The translations under genes and the position numbers were made by a program. Shown one piece after another: positions 15,861 through 24,230 of a DNA stretch of 45,016 nt (positions are counted from its first letter, which is position 1; every line of letters starts with the position of its first letter). Under the pieces are notes generated by a model that had not been told where the DNA came from, did no database searches, and saw nothing but the letters and a program-made list of their open reading frames with translations. The stretch comes from Azoarcus sp031546845. Lineage in GTDB: Bacteria > Pseudomonadota > Gammaproteobacteria > Burkholderiales > Rhodocyclaceae. The DNA lies in NCBI GenBank assembly GCA_031546845.1, contig JAVBJT010000033.1:1-45016 (forward strand), read 5' to 3'.

Positions 15861-17462
15861 TCAATCCAGTACCTGACCGTGCTCACGGGTGGCATGGAAG
15901 CCGACCTTGGGCCATTTTTCCATCGTCACTTCGAGGTTGTAGCGGCTGGAGGCGAGATAGACCAGATTGCCGTCCACGTCCTTACCCAGGCGCATGCCTT
16001 GTTCGTACTCGAAATTGCGCCGTGTGAGCGCGTCGGGGAAGATGAGCCAGCGCGCGGTGTGGATGTCGGCGGATTCGAAGATGGCATCCACCTTGTATTC
16101 GTCCTTCAGGCGCTGGGCGACGACTTCGAATTGGAGTTGGCCGACAGCGCCAAGGAGCATTTGCCCGCCTTCCTGCTCGAAGACCTGGATGGCGCCTTCC
16201 TCGCCCAACTCCTGCAGGCCTTTCTGCAATTGCTTGGATTTGAGCGGGTCGCGCAGGCGCGCGGCGCGGAACAGTTCCGGCGAGAAATAGGGGATGCCCT
16301 TGAAGCCGAGGTTTTCGCCTTCGGTCAGGGTGTCGCCGATCTGTAGCTGGCCGTGGTTGTGGATGCCGATGATATCGCCGGCCACGCCGTCTTCCTTGAG
16401 CACGCGCTCGTTGGCCATGAAGGTGAGCGCGTTGGCGAGTTTCATGTCGCGCCCGGCGCGCACGTGCTTCACTTTCATGCCCGAGCTGTAACGGCCCGAG
16501 CAGATGCGGAAAAAGGCGATGCGGTCGCGGTGCTTTGGGTCCATGTTGGCCTGGATCTTGAACACGAAGCCGGTGAAAGCCGCCTCGGCCGGCTGTACCT
16601 CGCGCGCGTTGGTGTCGCGCGGTTGCGGTGGCGGCGCCCAGTCGATCAGCGCCTGGAGAATTTCCTGCACGCCGAAATTGTTGATCCCGGAGCCGAAGAA
16701 CACCGGGCTTTGCCGGCCGGCGAGAAAGTCTTTGAGATCGAACGGCGTGGAAGCGCCCTGGAGCAGTTCGGCGTCTTCGCGCAGGCGGGCGATTTCCATC
16801 GGATAACGGCGGTCGAGCTCGGCGTTATCCAGGCCCTTGAGCACTTCGGCGTCGCTCTTGCGTTCCTCGCCGGCGGTGAAGGTCAGCACCTGATTGTCGA
16901 GCAGGTGGTAAACGCCGCGGAAGGCCTTGCCCATGCCGATCGGCCACGTTACCGGGGCGCATTGGATTTTCAGCACGTCCTCGATCTCGGCGAGCAGATC
17001 GAAGGGTTCGCGCACCTCGCGGTCGAGCTTGTTCACGAAGGTGATGATCGGCGTATTGCGCAGGCGGCACACATCGAGCAGCTTGATCGTCTGCACCTCC
17101 ACGCCCTTGGCGGCGTCGATTACCATCACCGCCGCATCCACGGCGGTCAGCACGCGGTAGGTGTCTTCGGAGAAGTCCTCGTGGCCTGGGGTATCAAGCA
17201 GGTTGATGGTATGTCCGAGGTAGTCGAACTGCATCACCGAGCTGGTTACCGAGATGCCGCGCTGCTTTTCCACCTCCATCCAGTCGGATGTGGCGTGGCG
17301 TGCGGATTTACGCGCCTTTACCGTGCCGGCGAGTTGGATCGCGCCGCCGAACAGCAACAGCTTTTCCGTCAGCGTTGTCTTGCCCGCGTCGGGGTGGGAA
17401 ATGATGGCGAAGGTGCGGCGTTTTTCAACGTCGCGCAGTAGATCGGGAGGAAAAGCAGTCAT
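15861..17462 (-). CDS. prfC: peptide chain release factor 3 (RF3)
   Basis: 533 residues, full length for RF3. This GTPase recycles RF1/RF2 from the ribosome after peptide release. The start matches the family (MTAFPPDLLRDVEKRRTFAI against E. coli MTLSPYLQEVAKRRTFAI). G1 is HPDAGKTT at 23-30, switch regions follow in EKQRGISVTSS, G3 is DTPGHEDF and G4 is NKLDRE. The frame is open further upstream to 17606, but that stretch is not conserved. No Shine-Dalgarno sequence precedes the ATG; the upstream bases are pyrimidine-rich (ctcctccccc). A strong hairpin sits just upstream, so expression may depend on a promoter inside the preceding gene or on readthrough. Confidence 0.95.
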   Translation of the reverse strand: MTAFPPDLLRDVEKRRTFAIISHPDAGKTTLTEKLLLFGGAIQLAGTVKARKSARHATSDWMEVEKQRGISVTSSVMQFDYLGHTINLLDTPGHEDFSEDTYRVLTAVDAAVMVIDAAKGVEVQTIKLLDVCRLRNTPIITFVNKLDREVREPFDLLAEIEDVLKIQCAPVTWPIGMGKAFRGVYHLLDNQVLTFTAGEERKSDAEVLKGLDNAELDRRYPMEIARLREDAELLQGASTPFDLKDFLAGRQSPVFFGSGINNFGVQEILQALIDWAPPPQPRDTNAREVQPAEAAFTGFVFKIQANMDPKHRDRIAFFRICSGRYSSGMKVKHVRAGRDMKLANALTFMANERVLKEDGVAGDIIGIHNHGQLQIGDTLTEGENLGFKGIPYFSPELFRAARLRDPLKSKQLQKGLQELGEEGAIQVFEQEGGQMLLGAVGQLQFEVVAQRLKDEYKVDAIFESADIHTARWLIFPDALTRRNFEYEQGMRLGKDVDGNLVYLASSRYNLEVTMEKWPKVGFHATREHGQVLD

Positions 17463-17475
17463 CGGCTCGGGGGAG

Positions 17476-17515
17476 GAGAAAGTAAACCGCCGGCCATGAA
17501 CGCCATGGCCGGCGG
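17476..17515 (-). terminator. terminator of the RND efflux operon, immediately upstream of prfC
   Basis: A perfect 12-bp stem (17487-17498 with 17504-17515) with a five-base loop is followed, in the minus-strand direction, by the U-rich tract tttactttct. It starts 21 bases after the stop of the outer-membrane lipoprotein gene and ends about 14 bases before the prfC start. It could equally be a 5' leader hairpin acting on prfC. Confidence 0.85.
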
Positions 17516-17535
17516 TGGGAACGAGCCGGATTTTA

Positions 17536-18996
17536 TCAAGGAAACAGCGGCGGATTGCTGCCGACGTCAACTTGGGGCGGAACGCTGTATTGCGCTGCCT
17601 CGGCAACCCAGCCGCCGCCCAGGGCTTTGTACAGCGCTACCATCTGAGCGAAATTCTGCCCTTGTACCTGGGCATAGCTCAGTTCGGCGTTGAACAGGCT
17701 ACGTTCGGCGTCGAGCACGTCGCTGTAGCTGGAATAACCGCCTTCGTAGCGTAGCCGCGCCATGCGGGCGTAGCTGCGCAGGGCGCTTACCCGTTGGCTT
17801 TGGGCGGCCAGTTGTTCGCGGCTCTTGGTGCCGCCGATGAGGGCGTCGTCGACTTCCTGGAACGCGGTCTGGATGGCTTTCTGATAGCTCAGCAAGGCTT
17901 GCCGTTGTTGCGCTTCGGCGACTTCGACTTGGCCGGCGATGGCGCCCGCGGTGAAGATCGGCATGCTCAGCCCGGCGGCGAAGCTCCACACGCGGCCCGG
18001 TCCGCTGAAGAGGTTGTTGAGCGAGGTGCTGGCGCCGCCGAACAGGCCGGTCAGTGAAATGCTGGGGAAATACTGTGCCTTGGCCGCGCCGATTGCTGCG
18101 TTGGCGGCGATCAGGTTTTGCTCGGCCGCGCGCAGGTCGGGGCGTTGCTCTAGCAATTCGGAGGGTAGGCCTGTTGGAATTTGCGGCAGAGCGAGGCTGT
18201 CGATCGTTTGCCCGCGCGGGATCGGTCCGGGGTTGTGGCCCAGCAGCACGGCGAGCGCGTTTTCCTGCTGCGCCACCTGGCGTTCCAGGTCGGGCACGGC
18301 GGCGAGCGCGGTGGCGTATTCGGAGCGCGCCTGCGACAGTTCCAGTTCGGAAATTACACCGCCCTTGAAGCGTTTGTCGAACAGGTCCAGCGATTGGGTG
18401 CGCGAATCCAGTGTTGCGCGCGCGACTTCGAGCTGACGGTCGAGCGAACGCAGATTGATGTAACCCGTGGCAACCGTCGCCGTCAGCGACAGGATGGTGG
18501 CGCGGCGGCCTTCCTCGCTTGCCAGCAGTTGCGCGCGCGCGGCTTCGGTCTGACGGCGCAGGCGGCCGAAGAGATCGATTTCCCACGATGCGAAGGCGTC
18601 GATCTGCACGGTGTTGAAGGGATTGGTGCCGGGCGCGGGGGTGATCGTCCGTTCGCTGGAGCGATTGCGTTGCCCGACCGCTTCGGCGCCGATCTGCGGG
18701 AAGAACTGGGAACGGCTGACGCCGAGGCGGCCGTAATATTCTTCGACGCGGGCGGCGGCGATGAGGAGGTCTTTATTGTCGGTGAGCGCGGTGGCGATCA
18801 ATTCGTCCAGTACCGGATCCTGCATTTGCCGCCACCATGCGGTATTGACCTCGGCACGCGCATTTTCCTCCGCGAAGCGGAAATGCGCCGGCGCGTCGAT
18901 GGGTTCGCGCCGGTAGTCGGGACCGATGGTGCAAGCGCTCAAGGAGGCCAGTACGGCCAGTGGGGCCACGACGGTGAATAGGCGACGCGGCTTCAT
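17536..18996 (-). CDS. RND efflux outer-membrane lipoprotein (NodT/OprM family)
   Basis: 486 residues. The N-terminal signal ends in the lipobox LSAC with C22 as the acylated cysteine, followed by TIGPDYRREP, a hallmark of the OprM/NodT group. Two OEP repeats with long coiled helices follow. Motifs include QNLIAANAAIGAAKAQYFP and the terminal YSDVLDAERSLFNAEL. It forms the outer-membrane exit duct of the tripartite pump. Its start overlaps the stop of the pump gene by four bases (ATGA), indicating translational coupling. It is distinct from the signal-peptide-only TolC protein at 8201, so the two are unlikely to be interchangeable. Confidence 0.94.
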   Translation of the reverse strand: MKPRRLFTVVAPLAVLASLSACTIGPDYRREPIDAPAHFRFAEENARAEVNTAWWRQMQDPVLDELIATALTDNKDLLIAAARVEEYYGRLGVSRSQFFPQIGAEAVGQRNRSSERTITPAPGTNPFNTVQIDAFASWEIDLFGRLRRQTEAARAQLLASEEGRRATILSLTATVATGYINLRSLDRQLEVARATLDSRTQSLDLFDKRFKGGVISELELSQARSEYATALAAVPDLERQVAQQENALAVLLGHNPGPIPRGQTIDSLALPQIPTGLPSELLEQRPDLRAAEQNLIAANAAIGAAKAQYFPSISLTGLFGGASTSLNNLFSGPGRVWSFAAGLSMPIFTAGAIAGQVEVAEAQQRQALLSYQKAIQTAFQEVDDALIGGTKSREQLAAQSQRVSALRSYARMARLRYEGGYSSYSDVLDAERSLFNAELSYAQVQGQNFAQMVALYKALGGGWVAEAAQYSVPPQVDVGSNPPLFP

Positions 18997-21900
18997 GACG
19001 TCTCTCCTTCGCGAGCGGGGTGCGGGGGAGGCAGTTGCGGCGTATGTGGCGGCTCCGCTTCCTTTTTCTCTCCGCGCGACGACAGCGATTCCAGCGCCCA
19101 GTAGAACATCGGAATGACCAGGATGGCGATCACGGTGGCGCCCAGCATGCCGCCGATGACGCCGGTGCCGAGCGAATGCCGGCTGGCCGACGAGGCGCCG
19201 TGGGCGATGGCGAGCGGTACGCAGCCGAGGATGAAGGCGAGCGAGGTCATGATGATGGGGCGCAGGCGCAGCTTGGCCGCTTCCACCGCCGCTTCCAACG
19301 GGGATTTACCCTCTTTCTCACGCAGTTCGACGGCGAACTCGAAGATCAGAATGGCGTTTTTCGCCGCCAGCGCGATCAGTACGGTGAGCCCGATCTGGAA
19401 GTAGACGTCGTTTTCCGTGCCGCGCAGGAAGATCGCCACCAGCGCGCCAAAGAGCGCGAACGGCACGGCGAGCAGCACGCCGAAGGGCAGGGACCATTTT
19501 TCGTACTGCGCGGCCAGGATCAGGAACACCATGACCAGCGCGAAGGCGAACACCATCGCGGCGGTCGAGCCGGCCTGCTTTTCCTCGTAGGCTTGTCCGC
19601 TCCAGGCGTAGCCGAAATCGGACGGCAGCACTTTGTGCGCGATCTCTTCCATCGCGGCGATCGCCTGACCCGAGCTGTAACCCGGCGCGGCGTTGCCGAT
19701 GACCTTGGCCGCGGGGAAGTTGTTGAAGCGGGTGACGATGTCGGCGCCGGATATATAGCGCGATGTCGTCACCGCCTTGATCGGCACCATCGTGCCTTTG
19801 TTGTTGCGCACGTATAACTGGGCAAGGTCTTCCGGCTTGGTGCGGTAGCTCGGTTCGGCTTGCAGGATGACCTGGAATAGCCGGCTGTTCTTGGGAAACT
19901 GGCTGACGTAGAGTGAGCCGAACATGGCTTGTAGCGCGGAATATACGTCCTGTACCTTGACGCCCTGTGTTTCGGCGCGCTCGCGGTCGACGTCGATGAG
20001 TAGCTGGCGCGAGCGTGTGTTGATCGTCGAATTCACGCCCGCGAGTGCGGGATGCGAGTGCGCTTCGGCGATGAAGGCGCGCGTTATCTCTTCCATCTTT
20101 TGCAGGCTGGCGTCGCCTTGGCTTTGCAGCCAGAACTCGAAGCCGCCGGTACTGCCCAGGCCCGGAATGGAAGGCGGGTTGATGGGGACGACCACGCCTT
20201 CCTTGATCTGCGAAAACTCGCGCATGGCGTCGGCGATCACCTGAGAAGCATCGCGGCCGTTGCGCTCGGCGAAGTCTTTCAGCGTGATGAACAGCGTGCC
20301 CGCGTTGGTCTTGTTCTGCGAGTCGATCAGGCTGTAGCCGACCGCCGCGGAAACGGTTGTTACCGCCGGGTCTTTCAGCAGCCAATCTTCCGCTTTTTTC
20401 GCTACCTCCTGGGAGCGGTCCAGGCTGGCGGCGTCGGGCATGATGATGGCGCCGAGCAGATAGCCTTGGTCTTCCACCGGCAAAAAGGACGATGGGATCT
20501 TGGCGAACAGGCCGTAAGTCAGCGCCAACATGCCGGCGATGAGCACGCACGAGAGTCCGGCACGCTTGATCGCCAAGCGGCAGAACCACGTATAGCCGTT
20601 GGTGAGGCGGTCGAAGCCGTTGTTGAACCATTTGAAGAAGCCGTGCTTTTCGTGCTTGCCCGGCTTGAGCAGCAAGGCGGCCAGCGCCGGCGACAGGGTC
20701 AGTGCGACGATGCCCGACAGCACCACCGAGACGGCGATCGTTACCGCGAACTGTTTGTACATCTGGCCGGTGATGCCGGACAGGAAGGCCACTGGAATGA
20801 ACACCGCGCACAGTACGAGCACGATGGCGATGACTGGCCCGCCGACCTCGTCCATCGCTTTTTTCGCCGCGGCCTTCGGCTCAAGGCCGAACTCGTTCAT
20901 GTTGCGCTCGACGTTCTCGATGACGACGATGGCGTCGTCCACCACGATGCCGATTGCCAGCACCATGGCGAACAGGGTGAGCATGTTGATGGAGAAGCCG
21001 AACGCGCTCATGCCGATGAAGGCGCCGATGATGGACACCGGCACGGCGAGGATCGGTACCAGCGTGGCGCGGAAGCTCTGCAGGAACAGGAACACCACGA
21101 GGATGACGAGGATGACGGCGTCGCGGAAGGTTTTGCCGACCTCGGTGATCGATTCCTTGACGAAGGTGGTGGTGTCGAGCGCGATGTCGTATTCGAGCCC
21201 TTGTGGGAAGCTCTTCTTGAGCTCTTCGAGCTTGGCCTTGACCTGTTTGGAGACATCCAGCGCATTGGCGCCCGGCTGCTGATATACCGCCATCAGGGTG
21301 GCTGTTTTGCCGTTGTAGCGGCCGCGCAGGGAGTAGTCCTTTTGCCCCAGTTCGGAGTGGCCGATGTCCTTGACGCGCACGATGGAGGCGCCGGCGCTTT
21401 CGGCGCGCAGGATGATGTTGTCGAACTGCGCGGGTTCCGTGAGGCGGCCGAGCGTGGAGACCGGGAAGGTCTGCTCCACCGGCGCTGCCGTGGGCGCTTG
21501 GCCGATTCGCCCGGCGGAAAACTGCTGGTTCTGGTTGGCGACCGCCGATTTGACGTCGTCGACCGTGATGCCCAGGCTTGCCATGCGGTCTGGTTTCAGC
21601 CACAACCGCATCGCGTAATCCGGTGTGCCTAGGATCGACGCTTGGTTGGCACCGGGAATGCGTTTGAGCGCGTCAAGTATGTAGATGTTGGCGTAGTTGG
21701 CGATGTAGCTTTCGTCGAAGCTGTTGTCCGGCGAATAGACCGCGATGACCATCATGAAGGCGCTGGAACGCTTTTGTATCGATACGCCTTGCTGCGTTAC
21801 CGCTTCCGGCAGTAGCGGCAGCGCCAGATTGACGCGGTTCTGCACGTCGACCTGTGCCAGTTCGGGATCGGTGCCGATATTGAAGTACGTCGTCAGCGTT

Positions 21901-22169
21901 ACGTTGCCTGTCGAGGAACTGGCCGAATACATGTACATCATGTTGTCGGCGCCGTTGACCTGCTGTTCGATCGGCGCGGCGACGTTCTGCGCCACGACCT
22001 CGGAACTGGCACCGGGGTAGCTGGCGCTGACCGTGATCGACGGCGGGGTGATGTCCGGGTACTGCGCCACCGGCAGGTTGAACATCGCGACCGTGCCGGC
22101 AATCACCAGCACGATGGAAATGACCGAGGCGAAAATCGGCCGGTCGATGAAGAAATGGGAGAATTTCAT
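18993..22169 (-). CDS. RND multidrug efflux pump, HAE1 family (AcrB/MexB type)
   Basis: 1058 residues, the usual size for HAE1 inner-membrane proton antiporters. It begins MKFSHFFIDRPIFASVISIVLV and has twelve predicted membrane helices around two large periplasmic loops. The proton-relay aspartates are intact in GIVVDDAIVVIENVERN (AcrB D407/D408), and the lysine equivalent to K940 is present in LAAKNAILIFEFA. Substrates are likely hydrophobic or amphiphilic compounds, but the range cannot be read from sequence. It is the middle gene of a three-gene operon, 14 bp after the adaptor gene and overlapping the outer-membrane gene. The soluble C-terminal tail is charged and Pro-rich. Confidence 0.96.
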   Translation of the reverse strand: MKFSHFFIDRPIFASVISIVLVIAGTVAMFNLPVAQYPDITPPSITVSASYPGASSEVVAQNVAAPIEQQVNGADNMMYMYSASSSTGNVTLTTYFNIGTDPELAQVDVQNRVNLALPLLPEAVTQQGVSIQKRSSAFMMVIAVYSPDNSFDESYIANYANIYILDALKRIPGANQASILGTPDYAMRLWLKPDRMASLGITVDDVKSAVANQNQQFSAGRIGQAPTAAPVEQTFPVSTLGRLTEPAQFDNIILRAESAGASIVRVKDIGHSELGQKDYSLRGRYNGKTATLMAVYQQPGANALDVSKQVKAKLEELKKSFPQGLEYDIALDTTTFVKESITEVGKTFRDAVILVILVVFLFLQSFRATLVPILAVPVSIIGAFIGMSAFGFSINMLTLFAMVLAIGIVVDDAIVVIENVERNMNEFGLEPKAAAKKAMDEVGGPVIAIVLVLCAVFIPVAFLSGITGQMYKQFAVTIAVSVVLSGIVALTLSPALAALLLKPGKHEKHGFFKWFNNGFDRLTNGYTWFCRLAIKRAGLSCVLIAGMLALTYGLFAKIPSSFLPVEDQGYLLGAIIMPDAASLDRSQEVAKKAEDWLLKDPAVTTVSAAVGYSLIDSQNKTNAGTLFITLKDFAERNGRDASQVIADAMREFSQIKEGVVVPINPPSIPGLGSTGGFEFWLQSQGDASLQKMEEITRAFIAEAHSHPALAGVNSTINTRSRQLLIDVDRERAETQGVKVQDVYSALQAMFGSLYVSQFPKNSRLFQVILQAEPSYRTKPEDLAQLYVRNNKGTMVPIKAVTTSRYISGADIVTRFNNFPAAKVIGNAAPGYSSGQAIAAMEEIAHKVLPSDFGYAWSGQAYEEKQAGSTAAMVFAFALVMVFLILAAQYEKWSLPFGVLLAVPFALFGALVAIFLRGTENDVYFQIGLTVLIALAAKNAILIFEFAVELREKEGKSPLEAAVEAAKLRLRPIIMTSLAFILGCVPLAIAHGASSASRHSLGTGVIGGMLGATVIAILVIPMFYWALESLSSRGEKKEAEPPHTPQLPPPHPAREGETS

Positions 22170-22183
22170 GGCGGATTCCCCGG

Positions 22184-23800
22184 TCAGTGGGTCGTGATGG
22201 CGAGTTCGACCCGGCGTGCTTCCTCATCGCTGCCGCTGCCGGTAATCGCTACTGGCGCGCGCATATCCACTTGCGCCTCCTTCACTCCCGCGACATACAG
22301 CGCATTGCGCACCGCTTCCGCGCGTGCGAGAGCGAGTTTGGCGTTTTGGGCTGGATTGCCGCTGCGGTCGGTGTAGCCGGTCAGTGTCACGCGGGATTGC
22401 GGCGAGGCAATCAGCCGTGCGGCGATATCCGCCAGGGGTTTGGTGCTTTCCGCGTTGAATACGGCGCTCGAGGAAGCGAAGCGCACCACGGCGCGTTCCT
22501 CGCTTGAGCCGCTGAGTGCGGCGCCGGCTGTCGTGCTATTGGGCACGCCGCTGAGTGTTGTGCTATCGGCTGCGCCAGCCGTCGCCATGCCCGTTGCGGC
22601 TTGAGGCGTTGGCGCCGGCGTGGCGGCCATGCCGGTACCCGCTTGTGCGGACGCCGGGTTTGCGCTTGTTCCGCTGCTGCTTCCACTTGCCGGTGTCGCC
22701 GCCGTGATCTTGAGCTGCGCATCCGGCGCAATCTTGAGCGTGCCATCCACCACCACGCGCTCGTTTGGGTGCAGGCCGTCGCGGATCACCCAGCTATCGC
22801 CCAGCCAATCGCCTACCGTTACCGCGCGCTGCTCGGCTTTGTCGCCCTGCCCCGCGACCCAGACGAATTCGCCGCGTGGCCCTTGCTGCACCGCCCGCTG
22901 CGGCAGCACGAAGCTGCCCGGGCGCACAGCTCCTAATAGGTGCACGCGCACGAACTGCCCGGGGCGCAGGCTGCCTTGCGCGTTATCCATGTCGGCGCGC
23001 ACCAGATAGGTCCCAGTTTCCTGGCTAAATGCCGCGTCGGCAAAGGTGATGCGGCCGCGCGTGGGGTAGTGCGATCCGTCGGCGAGCACGATCTCGACTT
23101 CCATGTTTGCGCGCGGCGGCAGTTTGAGTTTGCCTGTGTTCTGATCGTCGCGCAGACGCAGGATTTCGTTTTCCGACAGGCTGAAGTTGACGCGCATCGG
23201 GCTCAGCCGGGCCACATAAGTCAGCAGGCTGTTCTGCGGGTCGATGTAGCTGCCGTTTTGCTGCTTGGCGAAGGAGGACAGGCCATCGACCGGGGAGGTG
23301 ATGGTGCAGTAGCTCAGATTCAGCTCCGCGTCGATCACTTTCGCGCGTGCGGCTTCCAGTGCGGCGGCGGCGCTTTGTTCCTGCCCCGTGGCGTCGTCCA
23401 GATCTTTTTGTGACAAAGCGTTTTGCGCCGCCAGCGGTTTGATGCGGGCCAGGTTCTGCCGCGCTACCGTTAGTCGTGCCTCTTGCTCGGAGACTTCCGC
23501 GCGTGCCGCCGATAGCGCGGCCTCGAAAGGTTTTTTGTCCATCACGAACAAAACCTGCCCGGCCTTGACCGGCGAGCCTTCCGTGTACGTCCGCCGTTCG
23601 AGAAAACCGGAGACACGGGCGCGGATTTCGACCTGTTGGGAGCTTTCGGTTTGTCCGACGAATTCGAAAACGGCGGGCGCGTCCTGCGGCGTCACCGTCA
23701 ATACGGAAACTTCGACTGGCGGCCGGGCGGCGGGCGCGGGCGCCTCCTTGCCACAAGCCGCGAGTAAAATGGATAAGGCTCCGATCATCAGCGCGCGCAT
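22184..23800 (-). CDS. RND efflux periplasmic adaptor lipoprotein fused to an OmpA-like peptidoglycan-binding domain
   Basis: 538 residues. The start at 23800 is chosen because GGAG lies six bases upstream. The signal is MRALMIGALSILLAAC, with C16 in a lipobox. Residues about 30-380 are a normal AcrA/MexA-type membrane-fusion protein (VEIRARVSGFLERR, a helical hairpin, NLSYCTITSPVDGL, FVRVHLLG). A Gly/Ser/Ala/Thr-rich linker (about 385-435) leads to an OmpA_C domain at about 437-535: VVRFASSSAVFNAE, TGYTDRSGNPAQN, ARAEAVRNAL. D478 and R493 are 15 residues apart, like D271 and R286 that bind diaminopimelate in Acinetobacter OmpA. Canonical adaptors are about 400 residues and lack this domain. 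The fusion would tie the pump to the cell wall. It is the first gene of the operon. Confidence 0.93.
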   Translation of the reverse strand: MRALMIGALSILLAACGKEAPAPAARPPVEVSVLTVTPQDAPAVFEFVGQTESSQQVEIRARVSGFLERRTYTEGSPVKAGQVLFVMDKKPFEAALSAARAEVSEQEARLTVARQNLARIKPLAAQNALSQKDLDDATGQEQSAAAALEAARAKVIDAELNLSYCTITSPVDGLSSFAKQQNGSYIDPQNSLLTYVARLSPMRVNFSLSENEILRLRDDQNTGKLKLPPRANMEVEIVLADGSHYPTRGRITFADAAFSQETGTYLVRADMDNAQGSLRPGQFVRVHLLGAVRPGSFVLPQRAVQQGPRGEFVWVAGQGDKAEQRAVTVGDWLGDSWVIRDGLHPNERVVVDGTLKIAPDAQLKITAATPASGSSSGTSANPASAQAGTGMAATPAPTPQAATGMATAGAADSTTLSGVPNSTTAGAALSGSSEERAVVRFASSSAVFNAESTKPLADIAARLIASPQSRVTLTGYTDRSGNPAQNAKLALARAEAVRNALYVAGVKEAQVDMRAPVAITGSGSDEEARRVELAITTH

Positions 23801-24230
23801 ATTTTTCTCCATCTGAATGGCCTGCAATGCGTCGGGATCTGTTTGTCAGGCAACCGACGTCATGGACCACGGGCGGAACGGATCATTCCTGGGCGCTTTT
23901 TTGACAGCGCCTCAGGTCATAGGGATCAGCGAGGATAACTCAGTCGGGGCTTGAGTACGAGAGCGTAAGCTCCCGATGTGAGTGTGACAGCCCTGGTATC
24001 GTGGGAGGGTCGCTCCATCCGGTGCGGGTGGATATTGAAGCCGGTGGCATGAAAAGCCTGTATTTCCGCAGAGTGTTTTCATATGCGGCCTGGAAGATGT
24101 TCGAGTTTGCGCCGCGTGCTGTTTTGAAACACTTGGCTCTTTATGCCGGAGCCGCATAGTGGTTCGATAGCCATGGGGCTCTGGTATTTTCTGCGCGACC
24201 GCCGCGCATCTTTTGATATTTGGGATGGTT
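23801..24230. other. divergent intergenic region between the efflux operon and the rRNA methyltransferase gene
   Basis: About 430 bp that should hold two divergent promoters. No regulator gene (TetR, MarR, LysR) adjoins the efflux operon. Candidate plus-strand elements are TTGGCT at 24133-24138 and CATAGT at 24155-24160 (16-base spacer), both weak. Short inverted repeats occur (ggctc...gagcc around 24135-24153), none long enough to call an operator. A minus-strand frame at 23912-24157 has no family resemblance and is not called. Base composition is somewhat lower in GC than the genes around it. Confidence 0.5.

Noticed and set aside
16353..17441. 362-codon plus-strand frame opposite prfC
   Set aside because: No recognisable motif, and RF3 on the other strand is complete and conserved.
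20052..21632. 526-codon open frame on the plus strand opposite the RND pump
   Set aside because: The pump is certain, and the antisense product is rich in His/Asp/Arg/Glu with no domain. It is a by-product of GC-rich codon use.
23912..24157. 81-codon minus-strand frame upstream of the efflux operon
   Set aside because: No Shine-Dalgarno sequence and no domain; composition looks random.
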